This document shows, piece by piece, positions 33,059 through 42,440 of a stretch of DNA of 64,000 nt. Position numbers and translations under genes: made by a program. The notes below the pieces were generated by a model. It was not told where the DNA came from, made no database searches, and saw only the letters and a program-made list of their open reading frames with translations. Positions within the stretch are counted from its first letter, which is position 1. Each line of letters begins with the position of its first letter. Location: assembly GCA_037157565.1 (NCBI GenBank), contig JAZHRO010000073.1, positions 97,070,001-97,134,000 on the forward strand. Direction: 5' to 3'. This stretch comes from Thalassia testudinum (lineage: Eukaryota > Streptophyta > Magnoliopsida > Alismatales > Hydrocharitaceae).

Positions 33059-34831
33059 ATGGACCACATTGATTTTCATCCTTTCACATCTTGCCCACAC
33101 CCTCACCCCCACTCTGCATCCTTCGATCCCAGACGCCGAGATGGTCCATTCCTTGATGGACATAATGACAATCATTGGGATCCGTTTTACTCCTATTATA
33201 GGAGTATTGGCCTAGTTAAGCCCCAAATTAGTGAGCAGAACTCAGGAGCGGGATTTGCTTTGCCCAATATCCCACATACCAAAGAAATACCCAACCCACC
33301 CTCCCTGAAAACTTATAATGGTTGGACAAACACTCCTGGGTACTATAAGCCTGAGCCTGACTTCTCTTATGATAGAAATGACCTCTCCTCTTTGAAGATG
33401 GAAATACAGAAAATGCAAAATGAAATGAGTGAATTGTTAGGAGAATCTTTGAGAGCAAGACAGCAAGAAAGAGATAAAATTAGCCACCCAATCTGCCCCA
33501 TTGACGATGACGTACACCCCTCTACAATAGATGCATCTCCCGTGGGAAAGCTACATTTTAAGTTGAAGGGAAATTCTGGGGAGAATAGCTACTTTTCGAG
33601 GATCGATTTTGAAACCTCCCCATTTGATGACACTTCCTTGAGAGATCTACACTTTAGGTGGGAGGAAAATACACATGAAAGTAGCTATGCATTGGATGAA
33701 GAAAGGTGGCAACCCGAGGAAGATGACGATAAGGTTGAGTATCCACCTGAATTATATTGGAGTCAAAAGAAGGGAATGATGGTACCATTGGAAGACCTCG
33801 ACCCAGATGATAGTATTTTCGTGACATTTGATGAAGTGGGTCAAAGTCAAGTTGTTAATCCTACCCTCCCTTCTGATCACGATATGGAACTCAAACCCAC
33901 CCTTAGGGAACCTAACTCTAAAGAAATTGACCTATCTGAGGAGTCTGATGTAACCAATGTAAATAATTTACCTCAGATAGAGCACCCTAGGGGATCTACT
34001 GAGATATTAAATGATTCTAGACCTCGGGTACATGATGAATTGTGTGATGAGGAGGAAGACGAATTATATGAGGAACCTACATTCAAGATTTGGACTGACA
34101 CTAAGGGTGATTATGTCTTATTTGAAGAGTTAGCCCCTGAGGATGTCACAAATTTGACCAAATTAGGTTTCCTTGGCACACCCATTGATGATATTTCTCC
34201 TCATGATAAAATGATGGAAAATTTGGAAGCAATTTCTAAGATTTATGTGGATTCACATATAGACTCCGGGGAAGATTTGAGTAAAGAACAAAAACCCAAG
34301 GATGACATTGATAGGATAATCCCTAGATCTGTTGCTTCCAATCTGCCTTCATTCACTTCGAAGTCACCCTCTGATTCACTTATATCTGAAAGCGAAATTG
34401 TGACTCCTGATGAAGAGCAGGAAGATCCACGTGATGGTGCAAGGAATGCTAGGGATGAAATTGAGGATTTAGAAAGAGTGTTTGGGATGGACACCAAACT
34501 GATTAAACCCAACCTAGATCTTATGGCCATCCCACAACCTCGTAACTTGGACACCCTAGACGATCCTTGCCTTAGAGAATTGCTCATTTTTGTTCTGACT
34601 AGGGGGCTTAACAGACCAATATTTTCTGTAATGGAGTATCGGGTATGGATTGATGATTTCTTTAGTCAGTCCATTACCCTGGGGGTTTATCTCTATACCA
34701 TTCCTTCCCCATTCTTTTTGGAGGATCCTTGTCATCCTACCCCTACCCCTTTGGAGGTTATTTTAACTGTTTATCCTTTAGAACCTCTTCTGGTGACCTG
34801 GGAAGATTTCATTCCCATTTTAGTTGGGTGA
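33059..34831 (+). CDS. ORF-alpha protein, intact 590 aa, function unknown
   Basis: Encodes an acidic 590-aa protein I do not recognise. It is the only long coding region of A4 and has decayed homologues in A1 and A2. The start MDHIDFHP agrees with their start. Features: His/Pro/Tyr-rich N-terminus (1-100, with GWTNTP); predicted coiled coil at about 108-140; a repeated unit at 164-179 and 196-211 (LHFKLKGNSGENSY / LHFRWEENTHESSY); a second repeated unit at 232-252 and 342-362 (LYWSQKKG..PLEDLDPDD / FKIWTDTKG..FEELAPED); a Ser/Glu/Asp-rich linker to about 490; and a C-terminal cassette 499-590 (DDPCLRELL, EYRVWID, FLEDPCHP). A TGA ends the frame, but homology to A2 continues past it (GIHHQLANILGYLFSRP, to about 34935). 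No signal peptide, membrane segment, zinc knuckle, D-S/T-G or polymerase motif. A strongly changed Gag C-terminal derivative is possible; a role in packaging or trans-complementation is conjecture. Confidence 0.8.
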   Translation: MDHIDFHPFTSCPHPHPHSASFDPRRRDGPFLDGHNDNHWDPFYSYYRSIGLVKPQISEQNSGAGFALPNIPHTKEIPNPPSLKTYNGWTNTPGYYKPEPDFSYDRNDLSSLKMEIQKMQNEMSELLGESLRARQQERDKISHPICPIDDDVHPSTIDASPVGKLHFKLKGNSGENSYFSRIDFETSPFDDTSLRDLHFRWEENTHESSYALDEERWQPEEDDDKVEYPPELYWSQKKGMMVPLEDLDPDDSIFVTFDEVGQSQVVNPTLPSDHDMELKPTLREPNSKEIDLSEESDVTNVNNLPQIEHPRGSTEILNDSRPRVHDELCDEEEDELYEEPTFKIWTDTKGDYVLFEELAPEDVTNLTKLGFLGTPIDDISPHDKMMENLEAISKIYVDSHIDSGEDLSKEQKPKDDIDRIIPRSVASNLPSFTSKSPSDSLISESEIVTPDEEQEDPRDGARNARDEIEDLERVFGMDTKLIKPNLDLMAIPQPRNLDTLDDPCLRELLIFVLTRGLNRPIFSVMEYRVWIDDFFSQSITLGVYLYTIPSPFFLEDPCHPTPTPLEVILTVYPLEPLLVTWEDFIPILVG

Positions 34832-34999
34832 GCATTTGCTATTGGGATTCATCATCAGCTCGCCAACATCCTAGGTTACCTATTTTCTAGGCCAACTTTG
34901 CTTTGCTCATTTTTAGGGCCTATTTCTGCAATTCTTGAACTTGATTTGCAGGTTCTTTGGCTTTCCAGCTCAGCTCTAACCCAGGTAATATCCTTCTAT

Positions 35000-35036
35000 G
35001 CAATGAGGACATTGCAGATTTTAGGCATGTGGGGGT
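35000..35036 (+). promoter_or_regulatory. A4 module 1: hairpin plus central G-tract
   Basis: GCAATG-AGGA-CATTGC followed by TTAGGCATGTGGGGG. Confidence 0.65.
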
Positions 35037-36120
35037 GTACTTGGGGATATACATAGCATAATTGCATACATTTGTACATATAAAAAAAAAAAAAGTTTTG
35101 AGCTTAACTGGCTAAGTCCTGCATTCTTAAGCAAATCAGAACTCTAGCATAGACTAAATTAATTCTAGGGTCAAACTTTAGAAGCTAAATAAGCTACTAG
35201 CTTTAGACCTTTAGGGTCCTTTGTGGACTTAAAAACTTAAGTAGGAGTTAAGTTGCGGACCATTCTTTAAGAGGTTGAGCAAGGGAAGCTAGGGTTTGAG
35301 TTAAAAGGTGGGGAAGTACCTGGAGTCTTATTCTACCTTTTGGTTTACGGGTCCTTATAACCCAACCATCCAAATTTCACACACTTGGTCTGGTAATTAA
35401 CTTAATTTCTGAAAAGAGATTTGGTTCTCTTAGTTTTGACTTAAGAAAGGCTTGAAAACACATTTTGATTGGAAGAGTTCCCGCCGCAGGAGAGGTGGAG
35501 TATATACTCACCTTGAGGATGCGATGGTAACATATTACCTCCTCGGCGCTTGTCTCTTAGGATATCCATCCTACTGGGGCCATGTAAGCGCATTGCGTGG
35601 TTCAGGTACCATGGGTAGCCCTATCTCGAAGTGCCGATTGCCATAGTCCTGAATTCGCTTAAGAAATCCATGGGCGATACTATCTCGAAGTGTCGATTGT
35701 CAGGAGTTCTTGGGGTCATTATGGGCGGTGCTATCTCGAAGCATCGAAAGCCAGGCACCCTTCGAGGTTTGGTAATGTGGACAATGAATCCGACACAGAC
35801 CGTGTTGATAGCTGATCTGAGGATAGACTTAGAAGAATCAAAAAAAAAAAAAGTATATATATTAAAAAAAAGAATTCCTTTAACTCAAATAACTCGGACC
35901 AATGCACAAGCACAGATGCTTTAATCTCAGGGATTAATAAACTTTAGGGTAGAGTCAGAAATCAGGGAAACTTGTGCCTGCAACTCGTCTTTAGCCGACC
36001 TAGTCTGTAACTTAGCAACTACTTAGGAACCTTGGGTCTAGAGCCTGAACTTAATATGCTTCTGAAGGAAGACTAAGTGAGTTGACTAGTCTACTTGGAG
36101 TGCTAGGTTTCGCTTAATTT
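35037..36120 (+). other. A4 3' non-coding region with structured repeats
   Basis: No gene. It contains a bulged hairpin around the palindrome GAGTATATACTC (35494-35512), hairpin GGTAA-CATA-TTACC (35526-35539), and three copies of CTATCTCGAAG at 35621, 35680 and 35731 with related surroundings (about 50-60 bp period). Element D has a recognisable counterpart at 58261-58560. Confidence 0.65.
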
Positions 36121-36156
36121 TGATAGGGACTAGAAAAAACTAGGCATGGGGGTATT
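36121..36156 (+). promoter_or_regulatory. A4 module 2: decayed stem-loop and polypurine tract
   Basis: 'GATAGGGACTAG' (arms partly mutated) then CTAGGCATGGGGGTAT directly before the LTR. Confidence 0.7.
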
Positions 36157-37785
36157 TGATTAGCCCATAGTTGTGGGCTATTTAAGTATTTAAGCGCCTA
36201 CACATTAGGTTAATTCTAACATTTATTTAGTATAAATTAGGATGTAAATAGATTAATTCATAGTTTTAATCTAATTACATAATCCATACTTTGCATTCAT
36301 ATCTTAAGTGCACTTAGAATTATCTTAGAATAGCATTCATCTAATTAGATAACCAATTAGGTACATTGTTTTCATTAACATAGAAGTTGAGGGTCTATAC
36401 ATAAATAATCCTAATATTTTCACATTATTTTCTTTATTCTTCTTCTTTCAGAAAGGCTGGGTGCTGCTCCAAGGCCCGGCTGCTGCAGTGATGAAGCCAT
36501 TAAAGGGGGAGCGGATGTGGTGGATCTGGTCGGCGGCTAATTTCAAACTTGTTCAGGCCACTACAAAATGAGCAGGGAGGCAGCCGAGCTCGGGAGGCCT
36601 CCGCCACCGACCCACCACTATGCAGAGAGAACCTCTCTCTTCCACTCCACACTGCCGGCCTCTACTGTGGCGACGAGTCTCCAGCACCGTGGGCGTGTGG
36701 TGTGACAGGCCACACCGCCATCCGGAGCTCGCCGCATCACCGTGAGCAGCTTAGCGTGCATCTTCCTCGCCGTCGTCGCAGACCCCCACCACCGAGCTAC
36801 TGATCAGCCACCCTCTCAGTAACTTAAGACGTCTGGGAAATTTCCCAGACGTCTGAAGTTACCCGCTCACCTCCACTTCCTCAGCCTGCACTCTCCAACC
36901 GGCCACCAGAACGCCTGCACCCTCCACCGCTCACCGGCTGCAGACCTGCGCACGCCTACAGATCAGCCCACGCCACCTTCCCCGCGCCCATCAGCCTGCA
37001 GCACACCCACGCCCACCATCAACCGCGCCTGCAGACCACCGCCCACGCCAATCGCGCCAGCGCCCTCCGCAGACCCTCCGCAGCGCACGCCATCCTCCAA
37101 CCGCGCTACAGCACCCTCCGCCGCGCTTGCAGAACCACCTGCAGCGCCCTCTTCCCCACGCCTGCAGACGAACGCCTGCCACGCCAGCCGCAGCAGTGCC
37201 CACGGCAGCGGCAGCAGCCACCCCCGCAGCAGCAGCAGGCGGCGGACTTCACGCCAATAGGCTGCGCAAGCTGCCGGCTGCAGCACCTCCGCCGGAGCTC
37301 GTCCGGCCACCTCCGGCCGCCGCGCGACTCGCCGCCACCACCGATTCGAAGCCCTTGGTCCAAAGGACCTCCTCCGAGCTTCCCGCGCCCGGCCATCGGC
37401 TCCGCGTCGCGCAAGACAACGGGGAAAAATTCCCCTATTTTGCTACAGTAAAACGTTAATTAAAATTTACATTTTCTGCCATTTCCACATTTTGATCATA
37501 TTCTATTGACTCTGCATTACGGAAAATATCCTGTAGTTTCTCATAATTGCCATTTCAGCATTGTTTCTTGCTTAAACCTTAATCTAAAGGCAATCTTGGC
37601 TTGGTTCTTGTCCAAATTGACTACGAACAAACATTTTTAAGTGGTGCGAATTTTAATACATTATTGCCTCCCTGTGGATACGACCCGCTCCTCTGCGAGT
37701 GGTTATTTCTTGTTAAAAATTGATTAGTCGATTTTTCCACCACATTAAACTACAAATGACTTAAAAGCGAAAGATCGACCAGTCA
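36157..37785 (+). repeat. A4 3' LTR
   Basis: Second LTR of A4, 1629 bp, followed by the TTTAG target copy. Confidence 0.92.
36821..36860. promoter_or_regulatory. 40-bp GACGTC palindrome in the A4 3' LTR
   Basis: AGACGTCTGGGAAA followed by TTTCCCAGACGTCT (36827-36854, perfect). It extends to 40 bp with one mismatched pair. Two C-boxes (GACGTC) sit at the ends. It lies about 425 bp downstream of the TATA box, so it would be transcribed. Confidence 0.8.
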
Positions 37786-37790
37786 TTTAG

Positions 37791-39263
37791 GGCCTAACCC
37801 TAGACAACAAGGCTATGCTTACTATCCTTCCCAAACCTACAATGATTGTGGATCTCTATCCTTTAATGACAAAACCAACTCGATCTACAATCAAGAAGGA
37901 TATGCTAATTATAACATCTACCCTCCACAGTATTCCATTGAAAATAAGTCATCACCATTCTTTGAATAACCAAAAATGACTTACTATCAGGGAGGGACCC
38001 AAGAACCTCGATATCTTGACTCCCCTAGATTTAACCCAAACCCACCCAAACATGAGCCGAACCAATCGATTCATGTGAACCAGATCCAGGATAAGGTGTT
38101 GGCTAATTTGAGGAATACTATACAATCATTAGAAGCTCAGCCAACACCATGCATTGAAGCACCAGAGCTTATGATCAAAATGATTGACGAACATAATAGT
38201 TCTCTATTGGATTTGCTCCAAAGTGTTAGGGATTGGGACCTGGGTGAGTTTCTTCTTAGGAAATTGTTGAGGTTGAGGATGAAATTTGTGGTTGCCCTAG
38301 TCAAATCTTGGGATGATTCTCAAGATGAACCCCCTTTAAGAGAGCCAATGTCTGAACCCGCTCAGGCGCCTGTCATGGAGGATACAAATTCTGAGATTGG
38401 AGATGACCAGGTTAGTCTAGAGCAACCCTTTGAGGATGAATCAAGTTTCTCACCTGAGATCCTAGAGCCAGGAAATGACAAAAAATGTCTCCACGGACCA
38501 TGAACTGACATATGATTTTGAGACATATATAAATGAGGATCATGGATTTTTTTATTCTGAGGGTGAGGAATATCTTAGTGAAGTCTCCTTTAAGCTTAAG
38601 GAAGATGATTTTAGTGAGACACGCAGGCTCGAGGAGCATGAAGAACCATTTGATAGCCATTCATTGAAGATTTTAATTCTGTTGTGGCAAACTTGGAGGA
38701 TTCAAATCCTCATTTCAATCAGTAGCCCCATCCCTCAACCACACCCCAAAGGGATTAATTTTGATTTAGAAATCATTACCCCCAAGTCAATCCTGATTCA
38801 GCCACAATTGTTGGACTTGGGTACTTTAGATGGGGTGTACAATGATTTGGAGGTCTCGGAAACATTGATTTCGGAGGATAGGAAGTTGGAAATAAAAATC
38901 TGGAAAGCTAACTCTGAGGGCACTTTGATTTTGGATCTAAGGGTTCCTGTTGACCTGAAACCACCTACTTTCTACCAAGACCCTTATGATATATTTCATG
39001 TGCAACCAAAGGTTGAAATAACTGGTTATTTTTCTGAGCTAAATTTTAGGAGGACATCTGAATCTATTGAACCATCTTTACCCATTGTCCAACACTTTGA
39101 TCTTGGGTTGCACACCACAAAATCGCAGGCTCGGCTTGGCAAGTTTAACAACCTATGGTTCTGGGTGATTTTCATCCAAAACCTTAGAACCACTCGATAC
39201 TTGGGCATGGATCTGCATCATAACTTGGTCCACATCTATGGACGTCTTCTGTTAGCGGGTTGA
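37791..39263 (+). pseudogene. ORF-beta of B2, second part (after the A4 insertion)
   Basis: Continues the frame from 30155 once A4 and one TTTAG are removed. Homologous to B1 throughout: QKMTYYQ-type unit, VNQIQDKVLANLRNTIQSLE helical core, MSEPAQAPV. It has a stop at 37967 (Gln codon to TAA) and a frameshift near the A-run at about 38480. The second frame, to 39263, keeps LTYDFETYINEDHGFF, LGLHTTKSQARLG, VIFIQNLR and the end MDLHHNLVHIYG. The HHNL segment parallels HHQLANI of alpha. Function unknown. Confidence 0.75.
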
Positions 39264-39459
39264 AGGATCAATATTTTTATTTTGACTCTGATCTGCATTT
39301 GTGAATTCTCAATTTCTTCCTTGTATGTATGTTATGCCTAGTTGAAGGCATTAAATTTAGCATGTGTTTATATTCCACGTTATCTGCGGAGCTGACCAGG
39401 CTGTCATGAAATTTAGGTGATGTTATGTTTACTCTACACTTTTCATGTCTTTATTTCTA

Positions 39460-39493
39460 CAATGAAGACATTGCATCATTTAGGCATGGGAGG
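39460..39493 (+). promoter_or_regulatory. B2 module 1: hairpin plus central G-tract
   Basis: CAATG-AAGA-CATTG then TTTAGGCATGGGAGGG. Confidence 0.65.
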
Positions 39494-39900
39494 GTTGATA
39501 CTTAATCCTAAAATTATTTCATTAGCTTTGTAGAATTTCTTTTATTTTCTATATAAAAAAATATATTTGAAAATACAAAAAAAAAGGATTAAGAGAAGAT
39601 AGCTTAGGCTTTTGGAAGTTATTAACTTTAGGAAACTATACGATAGGACCTGGACACTTAAACTCTTCAGGTCTTCGGGCTTAATTAACATGGGTGTCCA
39701 CTTGAATGTGGACTTAGTCTCGAGTCCTCGCCAAGTAATTCTATTTTAAATTGGTCAATAAATTGGGGTGATAAGTATACGACTTATCAACCTGCCGTCT
39801 TATTGAGGGGAGTTTAAGCCTAGGCATCTACACACTTTCTACACTAACTCACTTTTCGATGGTTTCTTCGGAAATTGGGTAGCTAGTGAACTATTTAGGT

Positions 39901-40145
39901 GGTATGGCTGGCAAGTTGTCAGTGGTAACAGCTCATCTACCGATTGTCCAGAGCCCTGCCATAAGACCATTTTCGTCGTAGTGCCTTTAGGCAAATCATA
40001 GATCAAGGAAACTAGAAAAAAAAAATAGAAAAAATAGAAAAAGAAAAAGGAGAAAATAAAAAAATAAACAAAACCACATTTCACCGCATGAGTATGGCTG
40101 GCAAGTTCCTGTGGGTAAGAACCCATTGGCTGGTTGTCTAGAGCC
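39901..40145 (+). repeat. B2 3' non-coding repeat pair
   Basis: Units at 39901-39955 and 40091-40145, each starting with TATGGCTGGCAAGTT and ending TTGTC..GAGCC. The second folds through TGGGT-AAGA-ACCCA (40112-40125). The rest of 39494-40676 shows no gene. Confidence 0.7.
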
Positions 40146-40676
40146 TAGCTCACAAAAATGCATAATAATTCCCAAAACACTTAGGGAAGAAGCGGGGAAA
40201 TAGAATGAACTAGGGAGGTACACACTGAGCTTGCCCTTGTGTTAACCCCATAATAAAAGAAGTAGGGAGAAAACTATCGTTTGAAAAGATAAACCTCTAG
40301 TCAAGGTCACCTAGGGTCGTAAAAACTTGAAGTCCATTTTAACGGTCGCCTAGTGAGTCATTCACTCTTTTCACTAGATGGTTAGCACTTAGAGTCCTAT
40401 TCTAGTCTTGGGTGGGTCGGGTAGCCCTAAAAAGTTATCCCGAAACACTCATACTGCAAAAGTACAAAAATATTAGAAAATAAAAATAAAAAGAAATGTA
40501 TCTTCCCTTTTTAAATAAGGCGAGGACTTAGGTGGTCTGCATTCTGGAAGACACCCGGGTACTGTTGAGTTCTCGTTGTTTAAGACCTTAGTTGATAGTT
40601 TCTATTGTTAATAAACAACATAGGCCTAAGCGTTTGAATCCTAATTTTATTTTTATAGATAGCATGTAGTTTGATT

Positions 40677-40711
40677 TTGCTAGGGACTAGCAATAGATAG
40701 GCATGGGGGTA
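40677..40711 (+). promoter_or_regulatory. B2 module 2: stem-loop and polypurine tract
   Basis: Seven-base arms TTGCTAG / CTAGCAA around GGA, then TAGGCATGGGGGTA before the LTR. Confidence 0.75.
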
Positions 40712-41147
40712 TGATATAGACACATCTATTTAGGTTAAAATGCCTAATCATGTATGTTCCTAGGCTTATATTTGTATTTCATGTTATAAAATCATTCCGC
40801 ATTTAGAGTAGTTGGATATATTTTAGGTAACTAAGTTTTTTTTATGGATAGGAGAGAAGAGGATTTATTTCAGGGCCTCAGATGGATGATTGGACCGTAC
40901 GGATCTGATCAAGACGACGATCGGAGGCTAATGCCTCCTAAATCGTCTAGATAAGAATCCCATATCATCATATGAAGTTCGAGGAAGATCAACGGCAAGG
41001 GGGCAATGCGGCATCCATACGGGTTTTAGATGAAGAATCTGACCATACTGATGGATTCGGAGTAACGATCGCAATCCAGCAACATGGGAATCATCTCAAC
41101 CTGAGCACTGTGGTACCCTTTGGAACAAAATGAAGATGGACAGCCTA

Positions 41148-41169
41148 GATAGCGCCACATGGCACTATC
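41148..41169. promoter_or_regulatory. CACGTG-type palindrome in the B2 3' LTR (diverged)
   Basis: GATAGCGCCAC then ATGGCACTATC. The core is mutated to CACATG, but the outer change GATAG / CTATC is compensated on both arms. Confidence 0.7.
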
Positions 41170-41640
41170 TTAACTCCCCTGGGCATCCGCAGAACTTTCT
41201 CTTCATCTGAGCGAGCGATCTCCATTGTTAGATTTGCATCCAATGGTTGAAGCGATTGAGCCTCAAAACGTAGTCGCGACCATCTGACTCATGTAGCACA
41301 TTGGTGAACCACTCACCACACACCAATTGCCGTGGGGTCGAGTCCCATCGAAGCTTCCAATTCAGCCCAGTGGGCATGCCTTTAAAAGGTGTGATCAATG
41401 GGTGCACCTAAGCCATTGATCAAGCATTGGACGGCCACACAGATGCCAGTGGGGGTATGTGCCGATTTGTTGCGATAGTTGCGTGGGCCTTTAGTGACAC
41501 TTGTAGCTGTCACTAATGGCCCGTGCACGCAAGCAAAGGAATTGAAGGCGTAGATCTTCAGTGACCGAATGGGTGGATCTGTAGTGACGTTTACGGACGT
41601 CAATAATAACCTAGATGCGAATTTGTTCTTCCTCCTCCAT

Positions 41641-41648
41641 TATAAAAG
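41641..41648 (+). promoter_or_regulatory. B2 3' LTR TATA box
   Basis: TATAAAAG in a CTCCATTATAAAAGAACC context, like G (51926) and B1. Confidence 0.6.
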
Positions 41649-42440
41649 AACCAACCCACCACCATTCCAAACCATCTCTTCCTTTCTTCCTTTCACCACC
41701 TTCGCTCTAGAGAGAGTTTGTCCCAAGCCCGAGATGCTCCTTTAGAGTAGAAAGAAAATAGTTTTCCCACATCTCATCCACATTCATGGAGCATCTCGTG
41801 GCCATCCTGTCACCGCCCTTAATGAAGAAGATCCTCACTGCGACGCTGTCCTGTGCCATCCTCCATCCTCTGGCTCCATCACCGTTCGTTCAGCCCCTCA
41901 CCACCTTCCTTTAGGTGACATCAGAGCAAGTCATCCTCCAAGCAACTGCTGAGGGGGATTTCTCTCACCTCTTTCTATCTTTCTTTCACTTTTATAGTGT
42001 AGATTTTCCGCTTTTGTAGTTGTAATAAGTAATTCTTTATAAATGGATGATTGTTCTTCTCTCTCTCTCTTTCCTTTATATTTTCGCAAGTAGATTAGCT
42101 AAATAAAATTTCATCAACCTAATCTCTTGCCATATTAAAAATACCAAAAAAATTATAAAAGATAAAAATGACAAAAACAAATAAAAGCGAAATGCAAATT
42201 TTTCAAAACCAAACCTTTACCTCCCTATGTTCGACCCGGGACTGACTTTTCGAGTTTTGGTTATAAATTTTATTTGATAGACGTGTTTTCCAAGCTAGGA
42301 CTACAGGTCCTCCGAACCCAAATTTTAATTCGCAAAACACACCCTTCATCATGGGGTTAGAGAATTAGTGAAAAATCTATAGTTGTTCTTAATATGGAGA
42401 AATGGCAGATGGGGCAAAGGGGTGCTGGCCAAACACATAG

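Larger units (their letters stand above)
30156..37785 (+). mobile_element. Element A4, complete non-autonomous Athila-like retrotransposon with intact ORF-alpha
   Basis: 7630 bp: LTRs of 1630 and 1629 bp (TGATTAGCCC...ATCGATCA or CGACCAGTCA), target duplication TTTAG at 30151-30155 and 37786-37790, primer site, leader, 590-codon ORF-alpha, module 1, 3' repeats, polypurine tract. The LTRs differ by scattered substitutions and small indels, and the ORF is long and open, so it is the youngest insertion in this nest. No gag-pol sequence is present. Confidence 0.92.
27084..42351 (+). mobile_element. Element B2, complete non-autonomous Athila-like retrotransposon (carrying A4)
   Basis: 5' LTR 27084-28750, primer site, leader intron, ORF-beta (split), 3' repeats, polypurine tract, 3' LTR 40712-42351. 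It interrupts a LINE between ORF1 and ORF2. The flanks are TGGGG(G) on the left and TGGGG on the right. Without the 7630-bp A4 insert and one TTTAG copy, B2 would be about 7.6 kb, close to B1 (7.8 kb). No polymerase genes. Confidence 0.9.
40712..42351 (+). repeat. B2 3' LTR
   Basis: 1640 bp, TGATATAGAC...CCTTCATCA. It carries the diverged palindrome at 41148, TAGTGAC inverted repeats at about 41487-41610 and an intact TATA box (TATAAAAG, 41641). Confidence 0.9.

Noticed and set aside
33059..34831. ORF-alpha as a host gene captured by the element
   Set aside because: No intron-less copy of a recognisable host domain. Homologues occur only inside related elements here, so capture cannot be argued from this window.
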